From CAVQAH01 sp963784195 (GTDB taxonomy: Bacteria > Acidobacteriota > Vicinamibacteria > Vicinamibacterales > 2-12-FULL-66-21): a stretch of 64,000 bases of DNA. The stretch spans positions 310,001-374,000 of the forward strand of contig CAWARA010000018.1 in NCBI GenBank assembly GCA_963784195.1. Reading direction: 5' to 3'. Below the pieces are notes generated by a model. That model did no database searches. It saw only the letters and a list, made by a program, of their open reading frames with translations, and was not told the DNA's origin. Positions 43,405-52,568 of the stretch are shown one piece after another. Position 1 is the first letter of the stretch. Every line of letters begins with the position of its first letter. The position numbers and the translations under genes are program-made.

Positions 43405-44577
43405 ATGGTGTCGAAAAGCTCGGCGTCGGACCGCGCTCGCGAGTGGTTCGACACCTACACTCGGGATTTCTCGCCAGGCGATCTGCGGCGGCTCTTCACG
43501 CACGACACGCCGGACGCCTACAACTTCTTCCGCCGCGGCCTCGACACGAGCGATTTGCGGGGCTGCCGTGGTGGAAGCGTATTCCTCTCCGCTTCCGTCA
43601 GGTGTTCGTCGCCTTCACGCTCAGGCTGCCACCCGCGCGGCGCGTTCTGTACATCACCGCGCTGATCATCGCGATCATCGGCCTCATCCGCCTGTTCCGG
43701 GGCTTCGGCACCGTCGATGTGCCGTTTGGCATGCCGTTCTTTCAGATCGCGATGCTCATGCCGGTGTGGGCCGACGGCACGTTCGCGTTGCTGGTGAGCC
43801 TGTTTCTGGTCAACCTGCTGGTGCTCCTCGAGGTTGCGGATCGCCTGTCGCTCAAGGGCGAGCTCGAGGTGGCGCGCGAGATTCAGCTGGCGATGCTGCC
43901 GCGTGGGACTTACGCGGTCGGTGACATCGAAATCTGCGGGATGACACGGCCTGCCAACACCGTCGGCGGAGACTTCTATGATGTGCTGCCGTTGCCCGAC
44001 GGCCGCGTGATCCTCACGCTCGGCGACGTCGCCGGCAAGGGCAGTCCTGCGGCGCTGCTCATGGCGCTGCTGCTGGCGTCGCTGCGGACGCTGGTCGAGG
44101 AGCGCCTCGATCCCTCCGCGCTCGTCGCCCGTTTGAACGTCCAGATCTCGCGGCACAGCCCCGCATCGCGATTCATCACGCTCTTCTATTCGGAGTACGA
44201 CCCGGCGACCGGCACGTTGTCATACGTGAACGCCGGACAGAACCCGCCGCTGATTCGCCGCCGCCACGGCCGGTTCGAGCGCCTTCACGGCACGGGCGTC
44301 GCGCTGGGCATGTTCGATCACTCGACGTTCGGCCGCGTGGAAACCCGGCTCGAGCCTGGCGACATGCTCGTGTTGTACAGCGACGGCATCACCGAGGCCG
44401 AAGACCCCGCTGGGCAACCGCTTGAGGAGGCCGGCCTCGAACTGCTGATCGAACGCCACGCAGCCGAGCCACCAGCCGCCCAGGGCCAGCACATCCTGCG
44501 CGCCGTCGAAACCCACGCCGGCCAGCCACGCTTCGGCGACGACCTGACTGTACCTGATCCTCAAGCGCTGCGCCTAG
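43405..44577 (+). pseudogene. Membrane SpoIIE/RsbU-type PP2C phosphatase with two frameshifts
   Basis: Reading from ATG 43405 (MVSKSSASDRAREWFDTYTR) the frame breaks at about 43555-43570, by a GGGG run. It continues as PWWKRIPLRFRQVFVAFTLR. Membrane helices follow (VLYITALIIAIIGLI; FALLVSLFLVNLLVLLEVA), then a SpoIIE-type PP2C domain: LPRGTYAVGDIEICGMTRPA, VGGDFYDVLPLPDG, LTLGDVAGKG, YVNAGQNPPL and LYSDGITEAED. A second indel near 44550 loses the natural end; with it corrected the protein ends TVLILKRCA at the TAG 44575-44577. These phosphatases act on anti-anti-sigma factors. No partner is adjacent. Confidence 0.85.
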
Positions 44578-44746
44578 GCAGGTGCGCGGGTGCGCAAGTG
44601 CGCAGGTGCGCGAGTGCGCAGGTGCGCGAGTGCGCGGGTGCGCCCGGGGCATTTTTGGCACTTGGGCACCTTGGCACTCGGGCACGTGCGCACCCGCGCA
44701 CCTGCGCACCTGCGCCCTGCCCCTGCGCCCTGCGCCCTGCGCACTT
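44578..44746. repeat. GTGCGC octamer array facing GCGCAC units
   Basis: The left half (about 44582-44645) is about eight 8-base units GTGCGCNN. The right half (about 44660-44746) is the inverse word: looser TTGGGCAC/TCGGGCAC units, then GCGCACC and GCGCCCT units. The result is an imperfect large inverted structure between the phosphatase and M1 peptidase genes, both on the plus strand. The gene-free stretch runs on to 44878 with nothing else recognised. Confidence 0.85.
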
Positions 44747-44878
44747 AGGTGTTTATGACCCATTCATCCCAAAACCCTGTCACCCCAGACTCTTTCCGGC
44801 TAATTGGTACCTAGCCAACCGTTGGGTGTCGCGGAGCTGCCCTGCGGGTGTCTAATATTGAGTTACGCGACCCACCCC

Positions 44879-47581
44879 ATGTTTCCAAGGCTGCTGACCG
44901 CCGTCGTTCTGTTGTTGGTGGTCCCCGCTGCAGCGGGGCAGCCAGGCGGGCAGCCTGATGCCATCGAGGCCTTTGTTGCGGGCCTGGAGCAGGTTGCGGC
45001 GGCCGGTGACAAGGAGAAGATTCTCGCGCTCGTTCATCCCGAGACGGATGCCGGCGAGCTGGCCGACTTCCTCGAGGCGGCGACCCCCGCCGCGCCTCGC
45101 CTCGTCATCAAAGAACGCGATCGCCTGGCCATCGAGACGGGCGGACAGCGTTTGCTCCTCGAACTCTTCGTCGAACGAGGGTTGGAGGGCCGGGTCTCCA
45201 CGTGGCGAGTCGATCTCAAGGAAGCGCCGAAAGCAGCCGGCGCGAAATCGGGACCCTGGAGAATCGCGAAGATGGAGCGGCTGACGGTCGTCAGCGGGCT
45301 CTACCGTTTGTCGCTCGATGCGACGCGCCAGTTCGACGTCCGCAACCTCACGGTGAAGGCGCCGGACATGACGCTCACGATGCCGTCGGGAAGCGCGTTC
45401 GTGGCGATGACGCCGGAAGGCGCCACCGCCGTCGTGCTCGTCGGACGCGGCCGCATGACCCTCGCGCCGGAGACGAAGGCGGAGCAGACGCAGATCCGGA
45501 TCTTCGCCGGTGACAGCAGCTTCGACTCGGAGTTCGAGGGCGCCTTCATCCGCGTCAAGCCGACAGAGTTCGACGCTCGTTTCAGCTCTGAGTCGCTCGT
45601 GCCACGGCAAGTCAACGGCGCCGAGCTCAGGCGCGCCAGGGAAATCTTCGAAGAGTTCGTCGGCCGCACGCTGCAGATCGATCTCACCGACTTGAGCCGG
45701 GACCGCTGGTCGGTCGTACCGCCGACCGGCGATGTGATCGCCGAGGTGCGCACGCGCCGGTTCGGCAATCTCACGTATGCTCGATCGTGGGGCGATGCGG
45801 AAGACATCTCGTTCTTCGATCGCCGCAAGCGCCGCAACATCGCGGTCTACGCATCGGCGGAAAAGCTCGCCGCCCGCGGACGTTTCTACAGCGAGGACGA
45901 CCTCGTCGACTACGACGTGCAGTCGTACGACATCGACGTCAACGTCTCGCCCGACCGCTTGTGGATCGCTGGCAGCGCGCGCGTGACGATGAAGATTCGA
46001 GCGTTCTCGCTGACCACGATGACGCTCCGCCTGGCGGAGTCGCTCGCGGTGCGCGGCGTGTACTCCGCCGAGTTCGGCCGTCTGCTCCACCTTCGCGTCG
46101 TCGGACAGAACAGCCTGATCGTCAACCTGCCGGCGCCCGTCAGCCGCAACAACGAAGTATCGCTGACCATTGTCTATGGCGGCCGCGTCGAGCCACAGGA
46201 GCTCGAACGCGAGGCTATCGCTGTCGCCGCACAGGATCCTGAGCCCCCGCAGATCCCGCTCGAGCCTCGCTTCATCTACAGCAATCGCTCGTATTGGTAT
46301 CCGCAGTCGACCGTAACCGACTACGCGACCGCTCGGCTCCGCGTGTCCGTGCCAAGCGAATACGACGTGATCGCGAGCGGTCTCGCCACAACAACCGTGA
46401 CACCGCCATCCGGACCAACCGACGGCGATCGGCCACGAAAGACGTTCCTTTTTCAATCCGACAAACCGGCGCGATATCTCGCCTGCGTAATCAGCCGTTT
46501 CTCGACCATTGCCAACGCGCAGCTGAAGGTGCCGTCGGTCGAGGTCAACGCTCTGCGCCAATCGCTGTCCGATGACGATCGGGAGGATGCCAGGCGGTCA
46601 GCGCCTGATCGGCCGATTCGCAGAGCGTCGCCCTCGTCGTTCAGGCTAACCCGAGACAGGCATCGCGCGCTCGGGCGCTGTCGCAGAAATCCGACGGACA
46701 TCTTTCAGTTCTACGCGTCGCTCGTCGGCGAAGCGCCCTATCCGAGCTTCACGCTTGCCGTCACCGAGAGTGACCTTCCAGGTGGCCACAGTCCGGCGTA
46801 CTTTGCCGTCCTCAATCAGCAGCTACCAACTTCGCAGCTCGTGTGGCGCAACGATCCCGTCGCCTTCGAGAACTACCCGTCCTTCTTCCTCGCGCACGAG
46901 CTGGCGCACCAGTGGTGGGGACAGGCTGTCGGATGGAAGAACTACCACGAGCAGTGGATTAGTGAAGGGTTCGCACAGTACTTCGCTGCCTTGTACGGGG
47001 AGAAGGAACGCGGGCCGGAAACATTTGCGGGACTCCTGCGACAGATGCGTCGCTGGGCGATTGAGTCCTCTGATCAGGGGCCGGTCCACCTGGGGTACCG
47101 GCTCGGCCACATCAAGAACGACAGCCGCATCTTCCGCGCGCTCGTCTACAACAAAGGCGCGATGGTGCTGCACATGCTGCGGCAGCTCGTCGGCGACGAG
47201 GTCTTCTTCACCGGCCTGCGGCGCTTCTATGGGGAGTGGCGCTTTGCGAAGGCAGGAACCGAGGATTTCCGCCTTTCAATGGAAGCGGCCAGCAATCGCA
47301 ATCTGCAGCCCTTCTTCGAGGGGTGGATCTACGGCTCGTCGATCCCGCGGGTCAAGGTGACGCAACAGCAGCACGCCGGAACACTGCTGCTCCGCTTCGA
47401 GCACCGGCTTGACGTGATTGTCGTTCCGGTCACGGTCCAGATCACCTACACGTCGGGCGAAATACAGGAGCTCGTCGTGCCCGTCAGTGAACGCGTTATC
47501 GAGCGGACCGTGGCGTTGAAGGGGACAATCCGCAGGGTCGACATCAACGATCACGCCTCGCTCGTCGAAATCGAGAAGTGA
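44879..47581 (+). CDS. M1-family zinc aminopeptidase with a scrambled internal segment
   Basis: ATG 44879 gives MFPRLLTAVVLLLVVPAAAG, a signal peptide. A large N-terminal beta domain follows, then the M1 catalytic domain with zinc site HELAHQWWGQAV (His near residue 673) and the third ligand Glu in QWISEGFAQYFA. The C-terminal domain follows. Between about 46575 and 46700 the frame reads nonsense (DDDREDARRSAPD and so on), while another frame gives VALVVQANPRQASRARALSQ, which is family-like and then rejoins at TDIFQFYASLVGEAPY. So two compensating indels probably sit there. The substrate is likely peptides; the enzyme is exported. Confidence 0.87.
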   Translation: MFPRLLTAVVLLLVVPAAAGQPGGQPDAIEAFVAGLEQVAAAGDKEKILALVHPETDAGELADFLEAATPAAPRLVIKERDRLAIETGGQRLLLELFVERGLEGRVSTWRVDLKEAPKAAGAKSGPWRIAKMERLTVVSGLYRLSLDATRQFDVRNLTVKAPDMTLTMPSGSAFVAMTPEGATAVVLVGRGRMTLAPETKAEQTQIRIFAGDSSFDSEFEGAFIRVKPTEFDARFSSESLVPRQVNGAELRRAREIFEEFVGRTLQIDLTDLSRDRWSVVPPTGDVIAEVRTRRFGNLTYARSWGDAEDISFFDRRKRRNIAVYASAEKLAARGRFYSEDDLVDYDVQSYDIDVNVSPDRLWIAGSARVTMKIRAFSLTTMTLRLAESLAVRGVYSAEFGRLLHLRVVGQNSLIVNLPAPVSRNNEVSLTIVYGGRVEPQELEREAIAVAAQDPEPPQIPLEPRFIYSNRSYWYPQSTVTDYATARLRVSVPSEYDVIASGLATTTVTPPSGPTDGDRPRKTFLFQSDKPARYLACVISRFSTIANAQLKVPSVEVNALRQSLSDDDREDARRSAPDRPIRRASPSSFRLTRDRHRALGRCRRNPTDIFQFYASLVGEAPYPSFTLAVTESDLPGGHSPAYFAVLNQQLPTSQLVWRNDPVAFENYPSFFLAHELAHQWWGQAVGWKNYHEQWISEGFAQYFAALYGEKERGPETFAGLLRQMRRWAIESSDQGPVHLGYRLGHIKNDSRIFRALVYNKGAMVLHMLRQLVGDEVFFTGLRRFYGEWRFAKAGTEDFRLSMEAASNRNLQPFFEGWIYGSSIPRVKVTQQQHAGTLLLRFEHRLDVIVVPVTVQITYTSGEIQELVVPVSERVIERTVALKGTIRRVDINDHASLVEIEK

Positions 47582-47608
47582 GAGACAGAAAAGGTAGAGA
47601 GGAAGCAT

Positions 47609-47632
47609 GCGGCCCGGCCGGAGCCGGACCGC
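47609..47632. terminator. Hairpin between convergent genes
   Basis: Arms GCGGCCCGGC and GCCGGACCGC form a 10-bp stem with one weak pair and a 4-base loop. It lies between the M1 peptidase stop and the convergent minus-strand gene stop at 47639. No U-run, so a bidirectional role is only likely. Confidence 0.5.
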
Positions 47633-47638
47633 GTGTCG

Positions 47639-48076
47639 TCATGGAAGGTAGATGGCCGCAACGCGCGATTCGCCGTTCCGCTCGAACGGTTCGAACACGA
47701 GGATGAAGCGCGACCCGCCGTATTCGTAGAAACGGGTCAGACGTTCACCAAAGCTGCCGCGATCGACTTCCTGCCGCCCGCTCTCTGCGGAACGGCCCAG
47801 CCGGGCCGCCACTGCCGAGAACGTTTCCCCGACACGCACTTCCTTCCCGTCCAGGAACGGCAGAACGGGAACCGACACCGCGCGGTCAGGCACTGCAGAA
47901 GGAATCGTCGAGACGAGCGGACGGGCGGGGGGCGCGGCGCGCACCACGGGCGCCGGGCGCAGCTCGCGAAGGATCAGCGATCCTACGCTGAGCGTCGCCA
48001 GCAGGAACACGGCGGCAACGATCCATTCGAACACCGCTGCCAGACGCAATCGCGGCCGAACTCCGAGCGCGTCCAT
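47639..48076 (-). CDS. Single-pass membrane protein of unknown function, 145 aa
   Basis: From MDALGVRPRLRLAAVFEWIV there is one membrane helix (EWIVAAVFLLATLSVGSLIL), then a Pro/Ala-rich linker. The C-terminal part is soluble, about 70 residues (FLDGKEVRVGETFSAVAARL; EYGGSRFILVFEPFERN). I do not know the family. The topology suggests an envelope-anchored small domain. A longer frame up to 48208 would include upstream non-homologous sequence; I prefer the ATG at 48074-48076. It is divergent from the NuoG gene with about 210 bases between. Confidence 0.7.
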   Translation of the reverse strand: MDALGVRPRLRLAAVFEWIVAAVFLLATLSVGSLILRELRPAPVVRAAPPARPLVSTIPSAVPDRAVSVPVLPFLDGKEVRVGETFSAVAARLGRSAESGRQEVDRGSFGERLTRFYEYGGSRFILVFEPFERNGESRVAAIYLP

Positions 48077-48287
48077 ATTGGCCTCCCTTGCTGGGTGAGG
48101 TTGGCCGGCCGTTGCCTTCGCTTCGGCCGGGCTCGCTACGCGACAAACCGGAATCGCGTAACGGACCTGGCGAGAGCACAACTTTAGATCGAACGCCCGG
48201 GAATTCAAAGTTGTTTAACGGTAGGTTCCGGAAGGCTCCCGCGCTCCACTTTGGGCAGCCCCTCAACCCAATATATGATCAGGGGTT

Positions 48288-50081
48288 ATGGACACTGTCA
48301 CGCTGACGATTGACGGCAAGCCGGTCACGGTCGCCAAGGGCCGGACCTTGCTGCAAGCGGCAATCGAGAGCGGTATCAAGATTCCTTATTACTGCTACCA
48401 CCCCGGCCTGGGCATCGACGGCTCCTGCCGCGTCTGCATCGTCAAGATCGAAAAGATGCCGAAGCTGCAGACCTCCTGCTCGACGACGGTCATGGACGGG
48501 ATGGTGGTGATGACCCAGACCCCCGACGTCGTCGAAGCGCGCGCGTCGGTGTTCGAGTTCCTCCTCATCAACCACCCCCTCGATTGCCCGGTGTGCGACA
48601 AAGGCGGCGAGTGTCCCCTTCAGGATTTCTCGTACAGCTTCGGGCCCAACGAGAGCCGGATGGAATTTCCGCGCCGCGTGTTCGATGGCGAGGGCGTCCG
48701 CGCCGACGTCGACTTCGGGCCGACGCTGATGCTGAACCGCAATCGATGCATCCTCTGCACGCGGTGCGTACGGTTCATGCGCGAGGTCGACACCGATCCG
48801 CAGATCAGCATCGTCGACCGCGGCTACGGCAGCGAGATCGCGACGTTCCAGGAAGAGGGCGTGCAGTCGCTCCTTTCGGGCAATCTCATGGACGTGTGCC
48901 CGGTCGGCGCAATCACCACTCGTGATTACCGATTCAAGTCACGGCCGTGGGACAACCCGGACGTCGTCGACACGATCTGCACGCTGTGCGAGAAGGGCTG
49001 CAACACGACGGCGTGGATCAAGGCGAAGCCGGAGTGGGCGAAGGGCGCGCGCCTCGTGCGCATGACGCCGCGCTACAACCCGGAGGTCAACGATTACTGG
49101 ATGTGTGACATCGGCCGCTTCGACTATCACTGGATCGAAGGCGACGAGCGGTTGACCCGACCGATGCTGAAGACCGAAGCCGGGATACTCGAGCCGACGG
49201 ACTGGCGAGACGCACTCGGAAAGCTGGCCGATCGGGTGACGTCGGGCGGCGAGCCCTCGAGCCTGCGGCTGCTGATCTCGGCGCATGCATCGCTCGAGGA
49301 GTTGTTCGTCATCGGCCGCGTCGGCGGCGCGCTTGGACTACCAGAAGAAGGTGTTGCCGTTTCGTGGCGCGCTCGCCAGAAGCCGCAACCGGAAAACGTC
49401 AAGTTCAAGATCCCCGCGGTCGATGCCCCCAATGTGCGCGGCGCCCAGGACCTCGGTTTCCCGGTTCGCTTCAACGAGGCCGGCATGGCTGACGTTTCAG
49501 CGTTCCGCGGCGAGATCGAAGCGGGACGGGTGCGGGCGCTCTACGTCTTCGATCCGGGACCAAGCGGATCGCTGGGCGACGTTTCGTGGATCATCGAAGC
49601 CCGCCGATCCGGAAAGCTGGGGCTGCTCATCGTTCAGGGCGTGCTGATGACGGACCTCGCGATGGCGGCGGACATCGTCCTGCCCGGAGCGGCCTGGGTC
49701 GAGAAGAACGCGGCCTATGTGAACATGCAGGGACGGCTGCAGAGCTCGTCACGCGTTCTCACGCCTCCAGGCGATGCGCAAGAGGACTGGCAGGTCTTCG
49801 TGAACGTCGGGCTGGCGCTCGGCGCGCCAGTTACCTACGCGACGAGCACCGAAGTGCGAGCCGAGCTTGCCGCGTCGATGCGCGAGAATCCGGCATATGG
49901 CAGTCTGACGTCGCTCGAGTTCGCCCGGCCGGTCTCGGCGCGTCATTGGCTTCAGTCGTCCAACCCATCGGAACGCTGGAAGTGGGATTTCATGTTCCAG
50001 GACCTGCCGCCGGTCAAGTTCTCGGACGTACCGGTGCCCGCGTCACTCCTGAACATGCTGCCACTGAGGGAAGTAAAGTAG
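48288..50081 (+). CDS. nuoG: NADH-quinone oxidoreductase subunit G-like protein
   Basis: The 597-residue protein has a [2Fe-2S] ferredoxin N-terminus (YYCYHPGLGIDGSCRVCIVK), the HxxxCxxC/C cluster (NHPLDCPVCDKGGECPLQD) and the [4Fe-4S] CILCTRCVRFMREVD with LMDVCPVGAITTRDY. A molybdopterin-oxidoreductase-like part follows (CTLCEKGCNT). It is shorter than usual NuoG (about 700-900 residues). Other nuo genes are not adjacent: the neighbours are a membrane protein and CcdA. Complex I membership is therefore assumed; a hydrogenase or formate-dehydrogenase-linked diaphorase subunit is the alternative. Confidence 0.85.
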   Translation: MDTVTLTIDGKPVTVAKGRTLLQAAIESGIKIPYYCYHPGLGIDGSCRVCIVKIEKMPKLQTSCSTTVMDGMVVMTQTPDVVEARASVFEFLLINHPLDCPVCDKGGECPLQDFSYSFGPNESRMEFPRRVFDGEGVRADVDFGPTLMLNRNRCILCTRCVRFMREVDTDPQISIVDRGYGSEIATFQEEGVQSLLSGNLMDVCPVGAITTRDYRFKSRPWDNPDVVDTICTLCEKGCNTTAWIKAKPEWAKGARLVRMTPRYNPEVNDYWMCDIGRFDYHWIEGDERLTRPMLKTEAGILEPTDWRDALGKLADRVTSGGEPSSLRLLISAHASLEELFVIGRVGGALGLPEEGVAVSWRARQKPQPENVKFKIPAVDAPNVRGAQDLGFPVRFNEAGMADVSAFRGEIEAGRVRALYVFDPGPSGSLGDVSWIIEARRSGKLGLLIVQGVLMTDLAMAADIVLPGAAWVEKNAAYVNMQGRLQSSSRVLTPPGDAQEDWQVFVNVGLALGAPVTYATSTEVRAELAASMRENPAYGSLTSLEFARPVSARHWLQSSNPSERWKWDFMFQDLPPVKFSDVPVPASLLNMLPLREVK

Positions 50082-50117
50082 CCCTTTTGGGGTTCTCTAC
50101 CATGATGGACGGCAGAC

Positions 50118-50843
50118 ATGGGTGACCAGGTGACGCTGGCGGCAGCTTTTGGCGCCGGTTTTCTTTCGTTCATCTCGCCCTGTGTGCTGCCTCTGATCCC
50201 GGGCTACATCTCGTTCGTCTCGGGTGTCTCACTCGACGAGATGAAGGACGGGGCCGCGCCCGCCGCTACGCGACGTCAGGTGCTCATCACCTCGCTGGCG
50301 TTCGTCCTCGGCTTTTCCGTCGTCTTCGTCGCGCTGGGCGCATCGGCGACGGCGATCGGCCGTTTCCTGTTCGACAAGCTTCCGCTCCTCGGCAAGATCG
50401 CCGGCGCAATCATCGTGATCTTCGGCCTGCATACGATGGGCGTGTTTCGACTGGGGTTTCTCGAACGCGAAAAACGGGTCCATGCCGAACGCAAACCAGG
50501 CGGACCAGTCGGCGCCTTTTTCGTGGGAATCGCGTTCGCGTTCGGATGGACGCCTTGCATCGGACCGATCCTGGCCGGGATCATCACCATTGCCGCATCC
50601 AAGGAAACCGTCAGCCAGGGTGTCGTGCTGCTCGCGGTCTATTCGGCCGGACTGGGAATTCCGTTCCTGCTGACGTCGATGGCGTTGAGCCGGTTCTTCT
50701 CGTTCACGTCAAGGATCCGGAAGCACTACCACACCATCGAGATGGTTTCGGGCGGGCTCCTCGTCACCATCGGCGTGCTCATCTTCACGGGCCAACTAAC
50801 CGTGATCGTCCGCTACCTGCAGCCGTACCTTCCCGTCTATTGA
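50118..50843 (+). CDS. ccdA: CcdA-family thiol-disulfide membrane transporter
   Basis: The 241-residue protein has six to seven membrane helices. The two CcdA/DsbD-beta motifs each carry a redox Cys: FISPCVLPLIPGYISFVSGV and FGWTPCIGPILAG. CcdA moves reducing power from cytosolic thioredoxin to the periplasm, for cytochrome c maturation. It begins 36 bases after the NuoG stop, so the two are probably co-transcribed. No thioredoxin-like partner gene is next to it. Confidence 0.93.
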   Translation: MGDQVTLAAAFGAGFLSFISPCVLPLIPGYISFVSGVSLDEMKDGAAPAATRRQVLITSLAFVLGFSVVFVALGASATAIGRFLFDKLPLLGKIAGAIIVIFGLHTMGVFRLGFLEREKRVHAERKPGGPVGAFFVGIAFAFGWTPCIGPILAGIITIAASKETVSQGVVLLAVYSAGLGIPFLLTSMALSRFFSFTSRIRKHYHTIEMVSGGLLVTIGVLIFTGQLTVIVRYLQPYLPVY

Positions 50844-50871
50844 GACTCCTACCAGGAAGGCGCGCCGATTT

Positions 50872-50910
50872 CGTTCTACGAGCGACGAGCTACGGACCAC
50901 GAACCACGGG
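50872..50910. repeat. Heptamer repeat, inverted orientation of TTCGTAG type
   Basis: Read on the minus strand there are five in-phase heptamers: CCCGTGG, TTCGTGG, TCCGTAG, CTCGTCG, CTCGTAG. It lies between convergent genes (CcdA and ankyrin). Same word class as 2320-2360. Confidence 0.8.
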
Positions 50911-50915
50911 ACAAC

Positions 50916-51576
50916 TCACCGACTGACATTAATCGCATCGACGATGTCGGTGTGATTGCGGGCTGCGGCACGCGAGAGTGGCGTCATGTCCTCGGAGTCG
51001 ACGGCGTGCGGGTCGGCGCCACGGTCGAGAAGTGCCCGCACCGGACCGAGCAATCCGGATTCGGCAGCAATGTGAAGCGGTGTATGGCCGCCGCCATCAC
51101 GCGCCTCTGCCGGGGCGCCCCGATCGATCAGCAGCATTGCCACGTCCTCGTGCCCGCCGGCTAAGGCAGCATGCAGGGCGGTGTTACGCAGGCTGTTGCG
51201 TGACACGGCGTCGGCACTGGCGCCGTGATCAAGCAGCCATTCGACGACCTGACGCTGACCAAAAAACGCGGCGAGGTGCAGGGGCGTCCAGCCGTCGTAG
51301 GCGTGGGAGCTCATCGACACCCGGCGTGCTGTCGATCGCCGCCTGAACGCCATCGAGCCGTCCCAGTGCCGCGGACGCAAAAACATCCAGGTCGGCGCCA
51401 CTCTCGACAATTCGATCGACGACCCGGCGGTGCCCGCGGTAGAGCGCGGCCATCAGCGGCGTTTCGCCTGTTGCTGCCCTGAAGCTTCGAAGCGCTGGAT
51501 TGTCCTCGAGCATGCGCGTGACCATGAGGTCATCACCGGCTTTGGCCGCTTCAATCAATTGATCGCCTGTCGTCAT
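50916..51576 (-). pseudogene. Ankyrin-repeat protein, frameshifted
   Basis: The N-terminal part from MTTGDQLIEAAKAGDDLMVT holds the first ankyrin repeats (FRAATGETPLMAALYRGHRR; LDVFASAALGRLDGVQAAID). The frame breaks at about 51312-51320, and the remainder continues as AYDGWTPLHLAAFFGQRQVV, NTALHAALAGGHEDVAMLLI and TPLHIAAESGLLGPVRALLD to 50916. It has about six repeats and no signal peptide. It starts two bases past (or, with GTG 51582, overlapping) the end of the lipid kinase gene, so they are co-translated. The shift looks like a one-base indel. Confidence 0.82.
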
Positions 51577-51578
51577 GA

Positions 51579-52487
51579 TCACGCCCTTACCATGAGTGCA
51601 CCCGGCATCACCTCGACCTCGATTCGATCCTCGAACACGCCCGGCTCGCCGTCGACGTGATACTCCATGGGGCCGTCCTCAGACTCGATAGTGGCCCTGC
51701 GAACCTTGCGGACGACGATGCCGGGCGCGCGCTCGACCGAGCCAAGCGCCAGGTGCCGGCTGTGCCAGAACCGCGCCGCCACGGATCGGTCTTCGATCAC
51801 GAAGGCGTCCAGCAGCCCGTCATCCAGTTCCGCGCCAGGTGCAAGCTGCGCGCCCATGCCGTACTCGCGGCCGTTGGCGAATGCCAGAAGAAGAGCACGG
51901 CCCCTGAAGGTGTCACCACCTTCGAGCTCCACCGTATAGCGCTGTCCGCGATACGTGACGCCTTCCCTCAGGCCGATCACGATGTACGGCCATTTGCCGC
52001 GGCTCCCCTTCGCCCGCTGATTGAACAGCGTGGCGATTCGAGCGTCCACGCCGACACCCGCGATGTTGACGAAGCGGCGGCCGCCGATGACACCAACGTC
52101 GATCGGCCGCGCAGGTGCGTCCAACGCCCGTTCGAGTGCGGCCTGCGGATCGCGCGGCACGCGCAGTGACGCGGCCAGACCGTTGCCGGAGCCGGCAGGG
52201 ATCAGACCGATGGCGCTCCGCGTGCCGGCAAGCTCCCCCGCCGCCTCGTTGAGCGTTCCGTCACCGCCCCAGACGATCACCAGTGGTACTGCCGCGGCGG
52301 CTGCCGCCGCAGCCAGATCTCGCGCGTGCCCGCCTCGTTCCGTGAGGCGTACGTCGCCGCGCAGGCCGCGCCGATCGAGCTCGCGTGCGACGAGGGCCAG
52401 CCGCCGCTCCGCAACACTGGAATCCATGCCCGTTCCAGAGACCGGGTTGATGATGGCGACGACCTGAGTGCCGGCGGTGATCTGCAC
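51579..52487 (-). CDS. Diacylglycerol/sphingosine kinase-like lipid kinase
   Basis: From GTG 52485-52487 the 302-residue product begins MQITAGTQVVAIINPVSGTG. It has the family ATP-binding motif VWGGDGTLNEAAGELAG, then GLIPAGSGNGLAASL and a C-terminal GPMEYHVDGEPGVFEDRIEV. This is the YegS/DagK lipid-kinase fold, acting on diacylglycerol or related lipids at the membrane. A downstream ankyrin protein is coupled to it. The upstream gap to the divergent GAF protein gene (52488-52568) is 81 bases. Confidence 0.92.
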   Translation of the reverse strand: MQITAGTQVVAIINPVSGTGMDSSVAERRLALVARELDRRGLRGDVRLTERGGHARDLAAAAAAAAVPLVIVWGGDGTLNEAAGELAGTRSAIGLIPAGSGNGLAASLRVPRDPQAALERALDAPARPIDVGVIGGRRFVNIAGVGVDARIATLFNQRAKGSRGKWPYIVIGLREGVTYRGQRYTVELEGGDTFRGRALLLAFANGREYGMGAQLAPGAELDDGLLDAFVIEDRSVAARFWHSRHLALGSVERAPGIVVRKVRRATIESEDGPMEYHVDGEPGVFEDRIEVEVMPGALMVRA

Positions 52488-52568
52488 GTACGAGCTGTGA
52501 AGAGTGGTTCGGGTGCGAACCGTGGGTGCTATAGTAGCTGGCTGATGGCGGAAGTTGGAGGGGCCTGA

